From contig NZ_SMLB01000026.1 of the NCBI RefSeq assembly GCF_004349105.1, forward strand, positions 20,846 to 84,845: a stretch of 64,000 nt of DNA. Reading direction: 5' to 3'. This stretch comes from Jiangella aurantiaca. Its GTDB lineage: Bacteria; Actinomycetota; Actinomycetes; Jiangellales; Jiangellaceae. The notes below the pieces were generated by a model. It ran no database searches and was not told where the DNA came from. It worked only from the letters and a program-made list of their open reading frames with translations. Positions 43,184 to 52,081 of the stretch are shown one piece after another; position 1 is the first letter of the stretch, and each line of letters starts with the position of its first letter. The position numbers and the translations under genes are program-made.

Positions 43184-43888
43184 TCAGAGGGCCGCGCCCA
43201 CGGCGTCGTCGATGAGAATGCGCCACGACCGCACCAGCCCCGCGTCGACGTAGGCCTTCCACGAGCCGCCCGGACGGACCCGGCTGCCGACGTGGAACTG
43301 GCGGACGCCGGCCCGCGCCAGCCACGGGACGTGGTCCGGCTCGAGGCCGCCGCCGGCCATGATGACGCGGGCCGCCGTCGCCGAGCCGGTCGCCCGGGTG
43401 CACAGCTCGTCCAGGCCGGAGCCCACGCCGCGGGCCGAGCCGGCGGTCAGGACGGCGTCGAGGCCGGCCAGCCCAGGCACGACCTCCCACGCCGCGTCGA
43501 GATCGAGGCAGTGGTCGATGGCACGGTGGAACGTCCACGGCCGGCCGCCGAGCTCGTCGGCCAGGGTCAGCGTCGCCTCGACGTCGATCTCGGCGTTGAG
43601 GCCCAGGAAACCGAGCACGAACCCGTCGGCGCCGGCGTTCGCCAGCTGGTGGGCGGCGATGCGCAGCCGGGCCAGCTCTGAGCCGCTGGTCGAGAAGCCG
43701 TCGTTGGCCCGCAGCATGACCCGCAGCGGCAGGTCGCAGGCGCGCTTGAGATCGCGGACGGTGTCGAGCGACGGGGTCAGGCCGTCGGCGTCCATGTCGG
43801 CGACGACTTCGAGGCGGTCGGCGCCGCCCTCGACCGCGCCGGGGACGTCGCCGGGACCCAGGGCGATGACCTCCAGCAGTGGACGCAC
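43184..43888 (-). CDS. cutC: CutC family protein (TIM-barrel, putative copper homeostasis)
   Basis: 234 residues. EVIALGPGDVPGAVEGGADRLEVV near the start, MLRANDGFSTSGSEL, GFVLGFLGLNAEID, TFHRAID and ARVIMAGGGLEPDHVP follow the CutC barrel, though the typical Cys residues at strand ends are partly absent. CutC was linked to copper tolerance in E. coli, but its biochemical role is unsettled. The GTG at 43888 has no Shine-Dalgarno, so the mRNA may be leaderless. Confidence 0.82.
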   Translation of the reverse strand: MRPLLEVIALGPGDVPGAVEGGADRLEVVADMDADGLTPSLDTVRDLKRACDLPLRVMLRANDGFSTSGSELARLRIAAHQLANAGADGFVLGFLGLNAEIDVEATLTLADELGGRPWTFHRAIDHCLDLDAAWEVVPGLAGLDAVLTAGSARGVGSGLDELCTRATGSATAARVIMAGGGLEPDHVPWLARAGVRQFHVGSRVRPGGSWKAYVDAGLVRSWRILIDDAVGAAL

Positions 43889-43926
43889 GTGGATTAGTGT
43901 GCCAGCGAAATGGCACGATCGACATC

Positions 43927-44268
43927 GTGGTCGACCATGTGATGCTCGTGGCGCGGGCGCTGGTCCTGCGCGACCTCGGCGCGCGCCGGCTGGACGTCGC
44001 CGCCGCCGTCGACGTCCTGGACGCCGCGCTGACCGAACGTCGCTGGTGGGTCGAGCAGTGGCCCGACGGCGCGGCGTTCGTGGCCGGGCAGCTGGCGCAA
44101 GACGTGCAGGATCGTCTGCTCGACGCCGGGGTGGGCCGGTGGCCGTCGTGCGAGTCGTGCGTCGACGAGGAGCCGCACGAACTGCGGATCGAGCCCGAAC
44201 TCGGGCCCGATCCGCAGTGGGTGTGTGAGAAGACCGGCCGGCCGGCCGCGCCTCTCGGGGCGCTGTAG
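43927..44268 (+). CDS. Hypothetical protein
   Basis: 113 residues from GTG 43927 (ATG at 43942 is an alternative). A helical first half (ARALVLRDLGARRLDVAAAVDVLDAALTE) is followed by WWVEQWPDGAAFVAGQLAQDVQDRLLD and a CESCVDEEPHELRIEP segment with a possible metal-binding CxxC. Family not recognised. Divergent from cutC, with a 38-base gap that probably holds both promoters. Confidence 0.6.
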   Translation: MVDHVMLVARALVLRDLGARRLDVAAAVDVLDAALTERRWWVEQWPDGAAFVAGQLAQDVQDRLLDAGVGRWPSCESCVDEEPHELRIEPELGPDPQWVCEKTGRPAAPLGAL

Positions 44269-44273
44269 GCCGG

Positions 44274-44414
44274 TCAGGCCGCCCGGACCTGTCCGGGTCG
44301 TTCATCCTGGACGGGGACCCAGCGCAGCTCGGCCCGCGAGCGGCCGGAGATGTCGGTCACCGTCACCCAGCGGGCCACGAGCGTGGGGCGCTGGACCTGC
44401 GTCATCGTCACCAT
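44274..44414 (-). CDS. 46-residue small protein
   Basis: ATG at 44414 has AAGGAGCGG upstream, an excellent ribosome site. The product is basic and beta-rich: VARWVTVTDISGRSRAELRW and VPVQDERPGQVRAA-type end, with no membrane segment. It converges on the gene ending at 44268. Nothing identifies its family; it is not an MftA precursor despite the MftR-like neighbour, because it lacks the IDGMCGVY-type tail. Confidence 0.5.
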   Translation of the reverse strand: MVTMTQVQRPTLVARWVTVTDISGRSRAELRWVPVQDERPGQVRAA

Positions 44415-44442
44415 GTCCGCTCCTTCCGGCCACCTGCGAGTC

Positions 44443-44468
44443 AGGTGTTGTTCACCTTCTGTTCACCT
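44443..44468. promoter_or_regulatory. Clustered GTTCACCT half-sites, candidate operator
   Basis: AGGTG-TTGTT-CACCT (44443-44457) is an inverted repeat, and GTTCACCT occurs twice in direct orientation (44450-44457 and 44461-44468), 11 bases or one helical turn apart. The site lies between the small protein at 44414 and the TetR gene at 44580, so the latter's product is the likely ligand. Confidence 0.45.
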
Positions 44469-44579
44469 AGAATATCAGGCTTGTTCGCCGTCCGGCCCGG
44501 CGTTCCTTTTGGCCCCCAGTGCCATTATTCTCGGAGGATCGGCGCGCCGACGTGCCGGCCAGCGAGGTCAGAGGTGACG

Positions 44580-45215
44580 ATGTTCGGTGACCCGAGATCG
44601 TCCACCGACGACGGCTCCCCCGCAGGTGAGAGCGGTGCGACCCGACTCGGGCGGCGCCCGTCCACCACCCAGGCGGAACTCAGCCACGTCGCGCTGACGC
44701 TGTTCGCCGAGCGCGGCTTCGACGACACCACCGTCGACGACATCGCCGCCGCGGCCGGCATAGGGCGGCGCACGTTCTTCCGCTACTTCGCGTCGAAGAA
44801 CGACCTGCCGTGGGGCGACTTCGACGCCCAGCTGGACCGCATGCGCGCCTACCTCGACGACCTCCCCGACGACCTCCCGCTGATGGACGCCGTCCGTGCC
44901 TCCGTCATCGAGTTCAACCGCATCCCGCCCGAGGAGGTGCCGTGGCACCGGCAGCGGATGCGGCTGCTGCTGACCGTGCCCGCGCTGATGGCCCACTCCA
45001 CGCTCCGGTACCGCGCGTGGCGCGACGTCGTCGCCCACTACGCCGCCGGCCGGCTCGGGGTGCCGGAGGACAGCCTCGAACCGCAGGCGCTGGCGTGGAC
45101 CATGCTCGGCATCGCGCTGGCGGCGTACGAGCAGTGGCTGGTGCACGAGGACGCCGACCTCACCGAGCTGCTCGAGTCGGCGCTGCGGATGCTGGGCGAG
45201 CGGTTCGCGTCGTGA
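44580..45215 (+). CDS. TetR-family regulator resembling MftR of the mycofactocin system
   Basis: 211 residues. After an acidic tail the HTH begins RLGRRPSTTQAELSHVALTLF and runs through TTVDDIAAAAGIGRRTFFRYF; KNDLPWGDFDAQLDRMR follows. The SKNDLPWGDFD stretch and the overall C-terminal domain strongly recall MftR, the mycofactocin-cluster repressor. No mftA-F gene is in the window, so it is an orphan, or the resemblance is only to a related TetR branch. ATG at 44580 follows CAGAGGTG. Confidence 0.78.
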   Translation: MFGDPRSSTDDGSPAGESGATRLGRRPSTTQAELSHVALTLFAERGFDDTTVDDIAAAAGIGRRTFFRYFASKNDLPWGDFDAQLDRMRAYLDDLPDDLPLMDAVRASVIEFNRIPPEEVPWHRQRMRLLLTVPALMAHSTLRYRAWRDVVAHYAAGRLGVPEDSLEPQALAWTMLGIALAAYEQWLVHEDADLTELLESALRMLGERFAS

Positions 45216-45331
45216 CCCTGCCCGGCGGGTTCGCGGGTGCGTTGGAGACCGGCCACCATGGCCGCCTGGACGTCGAGTCGGCCGACGACCTGGTGGCCGC
45301 CGTCAGCGCAGGCCCGCGAAGAACTCCTTGA
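45212..45331 (+). pseudogene. Possible 5' remnant of a gene after the TetR regulator
   Basis: A GTG in a 4-base overlap with the TetR stop opens 39 codons, beginning VTLPGGFAGALETGHHG and including VESADDLVAAVSAG, ending at 45331. Its last 29 bases run through the 3' end of the opposing epoxide hydrolase gene. The coupled start and protein-like sequence suggest the beginning of an operon gene cut short when the present neighbour arrived. Chance open frame is possible. Confidence 0.3.
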
Positions 45332-46451
45332 CGTCGGCGGCGAGCAGGTCCGGCGCCTCCAGCGCGGCGAAGTGGCCGCCGCGGTCGTACTCGGTCCAGC
45401 GCACGACCGTGCCCATCGGGTCGACGAGGTGCCGGACAGAGGTGTCGGCGGCGAACACGGCGACGGCGCCGGGCGGGAGGGCAGGCGGCTCGGCGTCGTT
45501 CTGCGGGTGCTCACCGGCGCTCTCCATGAACTGCTTGAACGCCTGCATCCCCTCGTAGACGACGTGCGCCGCGGTGGCGCCGCTGCCGGTGAACCAGTAG
45601 ATGCTGACGTTGGTGAGCAGCCGCTCCCGGCCGACGGCGTCCTCGGGCAGTTCGGCGGCCGGGTCGGTCCACTCACGGAACTTCTCCGCGATCCACGCCA
45701 GCTGCTCGACCGGCGAGTCCACCAGCCCGTACGCCAGCGTCTGCGGCCGGGTGGCCTGCTGCACCAGGTAGCCGATGCCGTCCTCGCGGAACGTGTTGAA
45801 GCGCTCGGCGCGCGCCTTCTCCGCGTCGGACAGCCCGTCCAGCTCGACCGGCGGCCCGAACGGGTACGGCGCCGGCCCGTTGACGTGCGTGCCGATGACC
45901 CGGTCCGGATGCAGCATCGCGAGCATGCCGACCACGCCGGCACCGACGTCACCGCCTTGCGCCGCGAACCGGTCGTAGCCCAGCCGCGTCATGACCTCGG
46001 CGATCGCGCCGGCCACCCGGAACAGGTTCCCCCAGCCCGGCCCGGACAGCGTCGAGAAGCCGAAGCCGGGCAGGGAGGGGATCACCAGGTGGTACTCGTC
46101 GGTGAGCAGCGGGATCAGGTCGAGGAACTCCACGACGGAGCTCGGCCAGCCGTGCACCAGCAGCAGCGGCGTCGCGTCCTCGTTCGCCGACCGGACGTGC
46201 AGGAAGTGCACGTCCTGGCCGTCGACGGTGGTGACGAACTGCGGGTACGTGTTCAGTTCGGCCTCCCGGGCGCGCCAGTCGAAGCCGTCGCGCCAGTACT
46301 CGGCCAGCTCCTTCAGGTACGCGACCGGGACGCCGCGCTCCCAGCCGGTGCCGGCGACCTCCGCCGGCCAGCGGGCCGCGGCCAGCCGGGCCCGCAGGTC
46401 GTCGAGGTCGGCGTCGGGAATCTCGATGTGGAACGGGCGGATCTCGCTCAT
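45303..46451 (-). CDS. Epoxide hydrolase, EHN/alpha-beta hydrolase family (copy 2)
   Basis: 382 residues. The EHN domain ([45 protein letters not shown]) precedes the alpha/beta core with oxyanion motif HGWP, nucleophile Asp in QGGDVGAG, and closing His in [10 protein letters not shown]. The ATG follows GAAGGAGA. It lies 14 bases after its paralogue at 46466 and shares its fold and most motifs. It inserts about 20 residues (FMESAGEHPQNDAEPPALPP) near the end that the other lacks. Substrate unknown. Confidence 0.87.
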   Translation of the reverse strand: MSEIRPFHIEIPDADLDDLRARLAAARWPAEVAGTGWERGVPVAYLKELAEYWRDGFDWRAREAELNTYPQFVTTVDGQDVHFLHVRSANEDATPLLLVHGWPSSVVEFLDLIPLLTDEYHLVIPSLPGFGFSTLSGPGWGNLFRVAGAIAEVMTRLGYDRFAAQGGDVGAGVVGMLAMLHPDRVIGTHVNGPAPYPFGPPVELDGLSDAEKARAERFNTFREDGIGYLVQQATRPQTLAYGLVDSPVEQLAWIAEKFREWTDPAAELPEDAVGRERLLTNVSIYWFTGSGATAAHVVYEGMQAFKQFMESAGEHPQNDAEPPALPPGAVAVFAADTSVRHLVDPMGTVVRWTEYDRGGHFAALEAPDLLAADVKEFFAGLR

Positions 46452-46465
46452 GGTTCTGGTCTCCT

Positions 46466-47605
46466 TCAGCGGGTCAGGTCGGCGAAGAACGCACGGACAT
46501 CGGCGGCCAGCGAGTCCGGCGCCTCCATGGCGGCGAAGTGGCCGCCGCGGTCGAACGTCGTCCAGCGGACGATGGTGTGGTCGCGTTCGGCGAACCGGCG
46601 GATCGCGATATCGGTGGCGAAGTTCGCGACCGCCGTCGGGACAGTGGACCGGTCCCGCGGCGCCCAGAAGGCGGGATCGTGGAACCGCTCGTAGTACGAG
46701 TGCGCGGTCGACGCCGCCGTCGCGGTGAACCAGTAGACACTGACGTTCGCGAGCAGCCGGTCGCGGTCGACGGCGTCCTCGGGCAGCTCGACGGCCGGGT
46801 CGGTCCACTCCTGGAACTTCTCGACGATCCAGGCCAGCTGCGCCACCGGCGAGTCCGTGAGCCCGTACGACACCGTCCGCGGCCGGGTGCCCTGCAGTCT
46901 CAGGTAGCCGCTCCCGTCCTCCTGGAACCTTTCGAACAACGCCACGCGCCGCTGCTCGTCCTCGGTCAGCCCGGCGAAGTCGGCCGGGTCGCCGGACGGG
47001 AAGGTCACGAACGCGTTCGCGTGCACACCGACGACGCGGTCGGGCGCCAGCCGGCCGATCTGCGGGCCCAGGAAGCCGCCGACGTCGCCGCCCTGCACGC
47101 CGTAGCGGTCGTAGCCGAGCCGGTCCATCAGCTCCACCAGCGCCGACGCGGACCGGCCGTCGGTCCAGCCGACGGCGGTGACCGGGCCGGAGAATCCGTA
47201 GCCGGGCAGCGACGGGACCACCAGGTGGAACTCGCCGGTGAGCAGCGGGATCAGGTCGAGGAACTCGACCACCGAGCCGGGCCAGCCGTGCAGCAGCAAC
47301 AGCGGCGTGGCGTCGTCGTTCGCGGACCGGACGTGGAGGAAGTGCACGTCCTGCCCGTCGATCGTGGTCACGAACTGCGGATGGGCGTTGAGCGCCTTCT
47401 CCTGCGCGCGCCAGTCGAAGGCGTCGCGCCAGTACTCGGCCAGCCGCTTCAGATACGCGACCGGCACCCCACGCTCCCAGCCGGTGCCGGCGAGCTGCGC
47501 CGGCCAGCGGGTCCGGGCCAGCCGGGCGCGCAGCTCGGCGAGGTCGGCCTCGGGGATCGCGATGTGGAACGGGCGGATCTCGGTGGCGTTCGTCATGGTC
47601 CCCAT
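46466..47605 (-). CDS. Epoxide hydrolase, EHN/alpha-beta hydrolase family (copy 1)
   Basis: 379 residues from ATG 47605 (ATG at 47596 also possible). EHN domain, [10 protein letters not shown], nucleophile in [10 protein letters not shown] and [10 protein letters not shown] place it with its downstream twin; the two are tandem duplicates. It diverges from a WYL-type regulator, and its start codon lies in one arm of a 10-bp inverted repeat, so it is probably repressed or induced by that regulator. Bacterial EHN proteins open epoxides to diols, often in degradation or detoxification. Confidence 0.87.
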   Translation of the reverse strand: MGTMTNATEIRPFHIAIPEADLAELRARLARTRWPAQLAGTGWERGVPVAYLKRLAEYWRDAFDWRAQEKALNAHPQFVTTIDGQDVHFLHVRSANDDATPLLLLHGWPGSVVEFLDLIPLLTGEFHLVVPSLPGYGFSGPVTAVGWTDGRSASALVELMDRLGYDRYGVQGGDVGGFLGPQIGRLAPDRVVGVHANAFVTFPSGDPADFAGLTEDEQRRVALFERFQEDGSGYLRLQGTRPRTVSYGLTDSPVAQLAWIVEKFQEWTDPAVELPEDAVDRDRLLANVSVYWFTATAASTAHSYYERFHDPAFWAPRDRSTVPTAVANFATDIAIRRFAERDHTIVRWTTFDRGGHFAAMEAPDSLAADVRAFFADLTR

Positions 47606-47662
47606 GTTCTCGCCAATCGCGGCCAGTTACGGGCCGCAATTGCTGCCAGAATCGAGAACATG
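47603..47662. promoter_or_regulatory. Inverted repeat spanning both divergent start codons
   Basis: CATGTTCTCG (47603-47612) and CGAGAACATG (47653-47662) are perfect 10-base arms, each containing the start codon of the divergent epoxide hydrolase and WYL genes. An inner pair GCGGCC/GGCCGC flanks AGTTACG at the centre. Both genes would be leaderless or nearly so, and one bound dimer could cover both promoters. Confidence 0.55.
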
Positions 47663-48670
47663 GTGGAGACCTCGGCCCGACTACTGCGGCTGCTGTCGCT
47701 GTTGCAACTGCGCCGCGAGTGGGCCAGCGCCGATCTCGCGGCCCGCCTCGGCGTCGCCGTGCGGACCGTGCGCCGCGACGTCGAGCGGCTGCGCACACTC
47801 GGCTACCCGGTCGACTCGACGCCCGGGGTGTCCGGCGGGTACCGGCTCGGTTCCGGTGCGGACATGCCGCCGCTGCTGCTGGACGACGAAGAGGCGGTGG
47901 CTGTCGCCGTCGGCCTGCGGACGGCCGCGGGCGGGTCGGTCACCGGCATCGAGGAGACATCGGTGCGCGCGCTGGCCAAGCTCGAGCAGGTGCTGCCGGC
48001 CCGGCTGCGGCACCAGGTGGCCGCGTTGTCGTCGGCGACGGTGCCGCTGACCGGTGCCGGCCCGACCGTCGACGCGGACGTGCTGACGGCCATCGCGGCC
48101 ACCGTTCGCGACCACGAACGGCTGCGCTTCGACTACGTCGGCCATGACGGCAGCTCGTCGCGCCGCGAGGTCGAGCCGCACCGGCTGGTGAACCGCGGCC
48201 GCCGCTGGTACCTCGTGGCCTGGGACGTCGGACGCTCCGACTGGCGCACGTTCCGGGTCGACCGGCTGACGCCGAAGATCCCGACCGGCCCGCGGTTCAC
48301 TCCGCACGAGGCGCCGTCGGCCGATGTCGCCGACTTCGTCGCCCGCGGGCTGGACTACGCGCTCTGGGGCTACCGCGCGAGCCTGCGGCTGCACGCGTCC
48401 GCCGACGCCGTCGCGAACCGGCTGCCGTCGTCGATCGTCGTCGAGCCCGAGGACGAGCACACGTGCGTCGTCCACACCGGCGCCGACAGCTACGAGATGA
48501 TCGCCGTCTACCTCGCCATGCTCGACGTCGACTTCGACGTGCTCGACCCGCCCGATTTCGCCGACCACCTGCGCAAGCAGGCGGCCCGCTACCTCCGCGC
48601 CGCCGACAGCGCTCCGCCTCCCCATGATCATGTTCCCTGGCGGCGTGTCAGCGACCGCGAGGGAACATGA
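47660..48670 (+). CDS. YafY-type HTH-WYL transcriptional regulator
   Basis: 336 residues. N-terminal HTH (LLRLLSLLQLRREWASADLA, VAVRTVRRDVERLRTLGYPV, PGVSGGYRLG) typical of the DeoR-like half of WYL regulators, then a WYL domain (RLRFDYVGHDGS, EPHRLVNRGRRWYLVAWDVGR, FRVDRLTPKI) and a WCX-like end. WYL proteins sense a nucleic-acid or small-molecule ligand. The last about 16 residues (PPPHDHVPWRRVSDREGT-like) are encoded by the palindrome at 48621-48674, which also supplies the stop codon. Confidence 0.88.
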   Translation: MVETSARLLRLLSLLQLRREWASADLAARLGVAVRTVRRDVERLRTLGYPVDSTPGVSGGYRLGSGADMPPLLLDDEEAVAVAVGLRTAAGGSVTGIEETSVRALAKLEQVLPARLRHQVAALSSATVPLTGAGPTVDADVLTAIAATVRDHERLRFDYVGHDGSSSRREVEPHRLVNRGRRWYLVAWDVGRSDWRTFRVDRLTPKIPTGPRFTPHEAPSADVADFVARGLDYALWGYRASLRLHASADAVANRLPSSIVVEPEDEHTCVVHTGADSYEMIAVYLAMLDVDFDVLDPPDFADHLRKQAARYLRAADSAPPPHDHVPWRRVSDREGT

Positions 48671-48674
48671 CATG
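48621..48674. repeat. TGATC-palindrome family, copy 4, overlapping the WYL gene end
   Basis: Arms CCATGATCATGTTCCC (48621-48636) and GGGAACATGACATGG (48660-48674) pair with one bulge around a 23-base loop. It runs over the last codons and the TGA of the WYL gene (48668-48670). Confidence 0.7.
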
Positions 48675-48696
48675 GTCACGGCGAGTCGCGGACGCG

Positions 48697-48733
48697 TACG
48701 AGGGCGGCACCCCTGGCTGGGGTACCGCCCTCG
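48697..48733. terminator. Bidirectional hairpin between WYL and groEL
   Basis: ACGAGGGCGG-C-ACCCC (48697-48712), loop TGGCT, then GGGGT-A-CCGCCCTCGT (48718-48733): a 15-bp stem with one C-A mismatch between two convergent genes. The strength and site fit a factor-independent terminator for both, although no U-tract follows, as is usual in actinobacteria. Confidence 0.75.
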
Positions 48734-48763
48734 TGCATTGTGGTGCTGGTGAAGCGGCGGGAC

Positions 48764-50470
<1,707 letters not shown>

Positions 50471-50505
50471 TCACCGGGCTCCCACGGCCTCGCCGATCCG
50501 AAGTC

Positions 50506-50567
50506 CTGTCACTCTCACCTCGAGAGTGCTAACAACGTGTTTAGCACTCTACCCAGGAGAGTGCAAG
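50506..50567 (-). promoter_or_regulatory. Two tandem CIRCE (HrcA) operators overlapping the groEL promoter
   Basis: Box 1: CTGTCACTC-N9-GAGTGCTAA (50506-50532), with a perfect right half. Box 2: TTAGCACTC-N9-GAGTGCAAG (50541-50567), with a perfect left half. They are 8 bases apart. On the minus strand TTGCAC (50566-50561), 17 bases and TAAACA (50543-50538) form a -35/-10 pair lying within and between the boxes, so HrcA binding would block polymerase directly. Confidence 0.85.
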
Positions 50568-50598
50568 CGCCGCCCTATACCTCGTATACTCGCGGGCT

Positions 50599-51063
50599 GT
50601 GAGTTCCGAACCGGCCGTCCGGCGCATCTCCCGGCAGGGTCTGGTCTGGCGGCTCGGCGTCACCGGCGTGGCCCTGGTGATCCTGGCCATGGGCCAGCTC
50701 CAGGACACCAACGACTACTTCCCGCTCGGTTCGCTGTCGCAGTACGCGACGCCGCGTGACCTGGACGGCACCGTCCGCTCGGTCTACATGATGGCCGACA
50801 CCGAGAGCGGCGAGCGGGTCCGGGTTCCGCTCAACCCGGAGGGCGTCGGGGTCGGACGCGCCGACATCGAGTCGCAGCTGAACCGCATCGTCGACGACCC
50901 GTCGCTCCTGCAGGCGATCGCCGACGCCTGGTCGGAACTGCACCCCGACGCCGACCAGTACGTCGCGCTCTACGTGATGCGCAGCACCTACCAACTCGAG
51001 GACGGCATCCAGCAGGGCGAGCCCGACGTCGAGCAGCTGACCTCGTGGGAGGTGCAGCGGTGA
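50599..51063 (+). CDS. Membrane-anchored hypothetical protein, partner of the HTTM-like gene
   Basis: 154 residues. One membrane helix near the N-terminus ([20 protein letters not shown], about 15-35), then an extracytoplasmic domain rich in Asp/Glu with no recognised family. A -10 TATACT (50585-50590) ends 8 bases before the GTG, so the mRNA is probably leaderless. The stop overlaps the next start (GTGA), tying the pair together. Confidence 0.7.
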   Translation: MSSEPAVRRISRQGLVWRLGVTGVALVILAMGQLQDTNDYFPLGSLSQYATPRDLDGTVRSVYMMADTESGERVRVPLNPEGVGVGRADIESQLNRIVDDPSLLQAIADAWSELHPDADQYVALYVMRSTYQLEDGIQQGEPDVEQLTSWEVQR

Positions 51064-51947
51064 CCCGCGCCCTGGGCGCCGGGCGCGCCGTCGTCGGCTG
51101 GTGGACCCGGCCCGTCCCGCTGGCCCGGGTGGCCGTGCTGCGGGTCGCGATCTACCTGTTCGTGATCTACGACATCCTCAGGCTCACCAATGACGTCATC
51201 CCGATGGCGCACGCGCCGGAGCTGTATTACCCGACCTGGGTGGGCCGCGCGCTGCCGCTGCCCGAGCCGTCGCTGCCGCTGGCCCACACCCTGCAGATCG
51301 TCATCATCGTGGGCTGCCTGGTGGCCGCCACGGGCGTCCTGCCGCGGCTGGCCGGCGGCGTCGTGGCCGTCGCGTACTTCCAATGGATGGTGTTCAGCCA
51401 GGGCTACGGCTACGTGTCGCACGACCACCTGGCGCTCATGGTGGCGGTCGTGGTGCTGCCGACCATCGGCCGGGCACGGTTCACCGACGACGACTCCAGC
51501 GAGCCGGCTGGCTGGGCGTTCCGCTGCGTCCAGGTGTCGGTCGTCGCGACATACTTCGCGTCGGCCGTCGTGAAATGGGTCCGCAGCGGCTCGCCGGCCA
51601 CGTGGGCCAACGGTGCGGTGTTCATCTGGGCGATCATCCGGCGCGGCTCGGACCTCGTCCGGTGGACCACCGACTACCCGTGGCTGCTGATCATCGCCCA
51701 GTGGGGCCTGATCACCATCGAGTTCCTGTCGCCCGTGGTGCTGTGGCTCAAGGGCAAGGCGCTGTATCTGGCGGTGGTCACGTTCGCCGGCTTCCACCTG
51801 ATGACCTACCTGGCGCTGGGCATCCACTTCCTGCCGACGGTCGTCTGCTGGCTGGCCTTCCTGCCGCTGGAGCGGCTGGTGCCGGTGGCCCAGCGGTGGC
51901 TCGGCCGTCTGCGCCGCCGCCCGCCCGTGCCGACGGCCGCTCGCTGA
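51060..51947 (+). CDS. HTTM-like (vitamin-K carboxylase-like fold) integral membrane protein
   Basis: 295 residues with about seven to eight hydrophobic helices; ARVAVLRVAIYLFVIYDILR, YGYVSHDHLALM, YFASAVVKWVRSGSPATWANG and FHLMTYLALGIHFLPTVVCWLAFLP match the HTTM layout. True gamma-carboxylase activity is not indicated; most bacterial members are uncharacterised. GTG at 51060 is preferred over GTG 51045 because of the overlap with the upstream stop. Confidence 0.72.
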   Translation: MTRALGAGRAVVGWWTRPVPLARVAVLRVAIYLFVIYDILRLTNDVIPMAHAPELYYPTWVGRALPLPEPSLPLAHTLQIVIIVGCLVAATGVLPRLAGGVVAVAYFQWMVFSQGYGYVSHDHLALMVAVVVLPTIGRARFTDDDSSEPAGWAFRCVQVSVVATYFASAVVKWVRSGSPATWANGAVFIWAIIRRGSDLVRWTTDYPWLLIIAQWGLITIEFLSPVVLWLKGKALYLAVVTFAGFHLMTYLALGIHFLPTVVCWLAFLPLERLVPVAQRWLGRLRRRPPVPTAAR

Positions 51948-52081
51948 GGCGCCGGTCGGCCACGGGCTGTAGTCCACGTGGTGAGATTTCGCCGCGATTC
52001 CGGGGCCATCACGAGGTTTTCTGGAGCATCCCTATGCCTGCAATCGTGTTGAGGCTCGGGTAATCCTGGTGATGCGCTGGG

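Noticed and set aside
44274..44414. Small protein as a mycofactocin precursor (MftA)
   Set aside because: It is near an MftR-like gene and of the right size, but ends in QVRAA and has no Cys-Gly-Val-Tyr tail, and no mftB/C follows.
50524..50549. Reading GAGTGCTAA-N8-TTAGCACTC as a single CIRCE
   Set aside because: CIRCE has the halves in the opposite order with 9 bases between; the correct reading is two boxes at 50506-50532 and 50541-50567.
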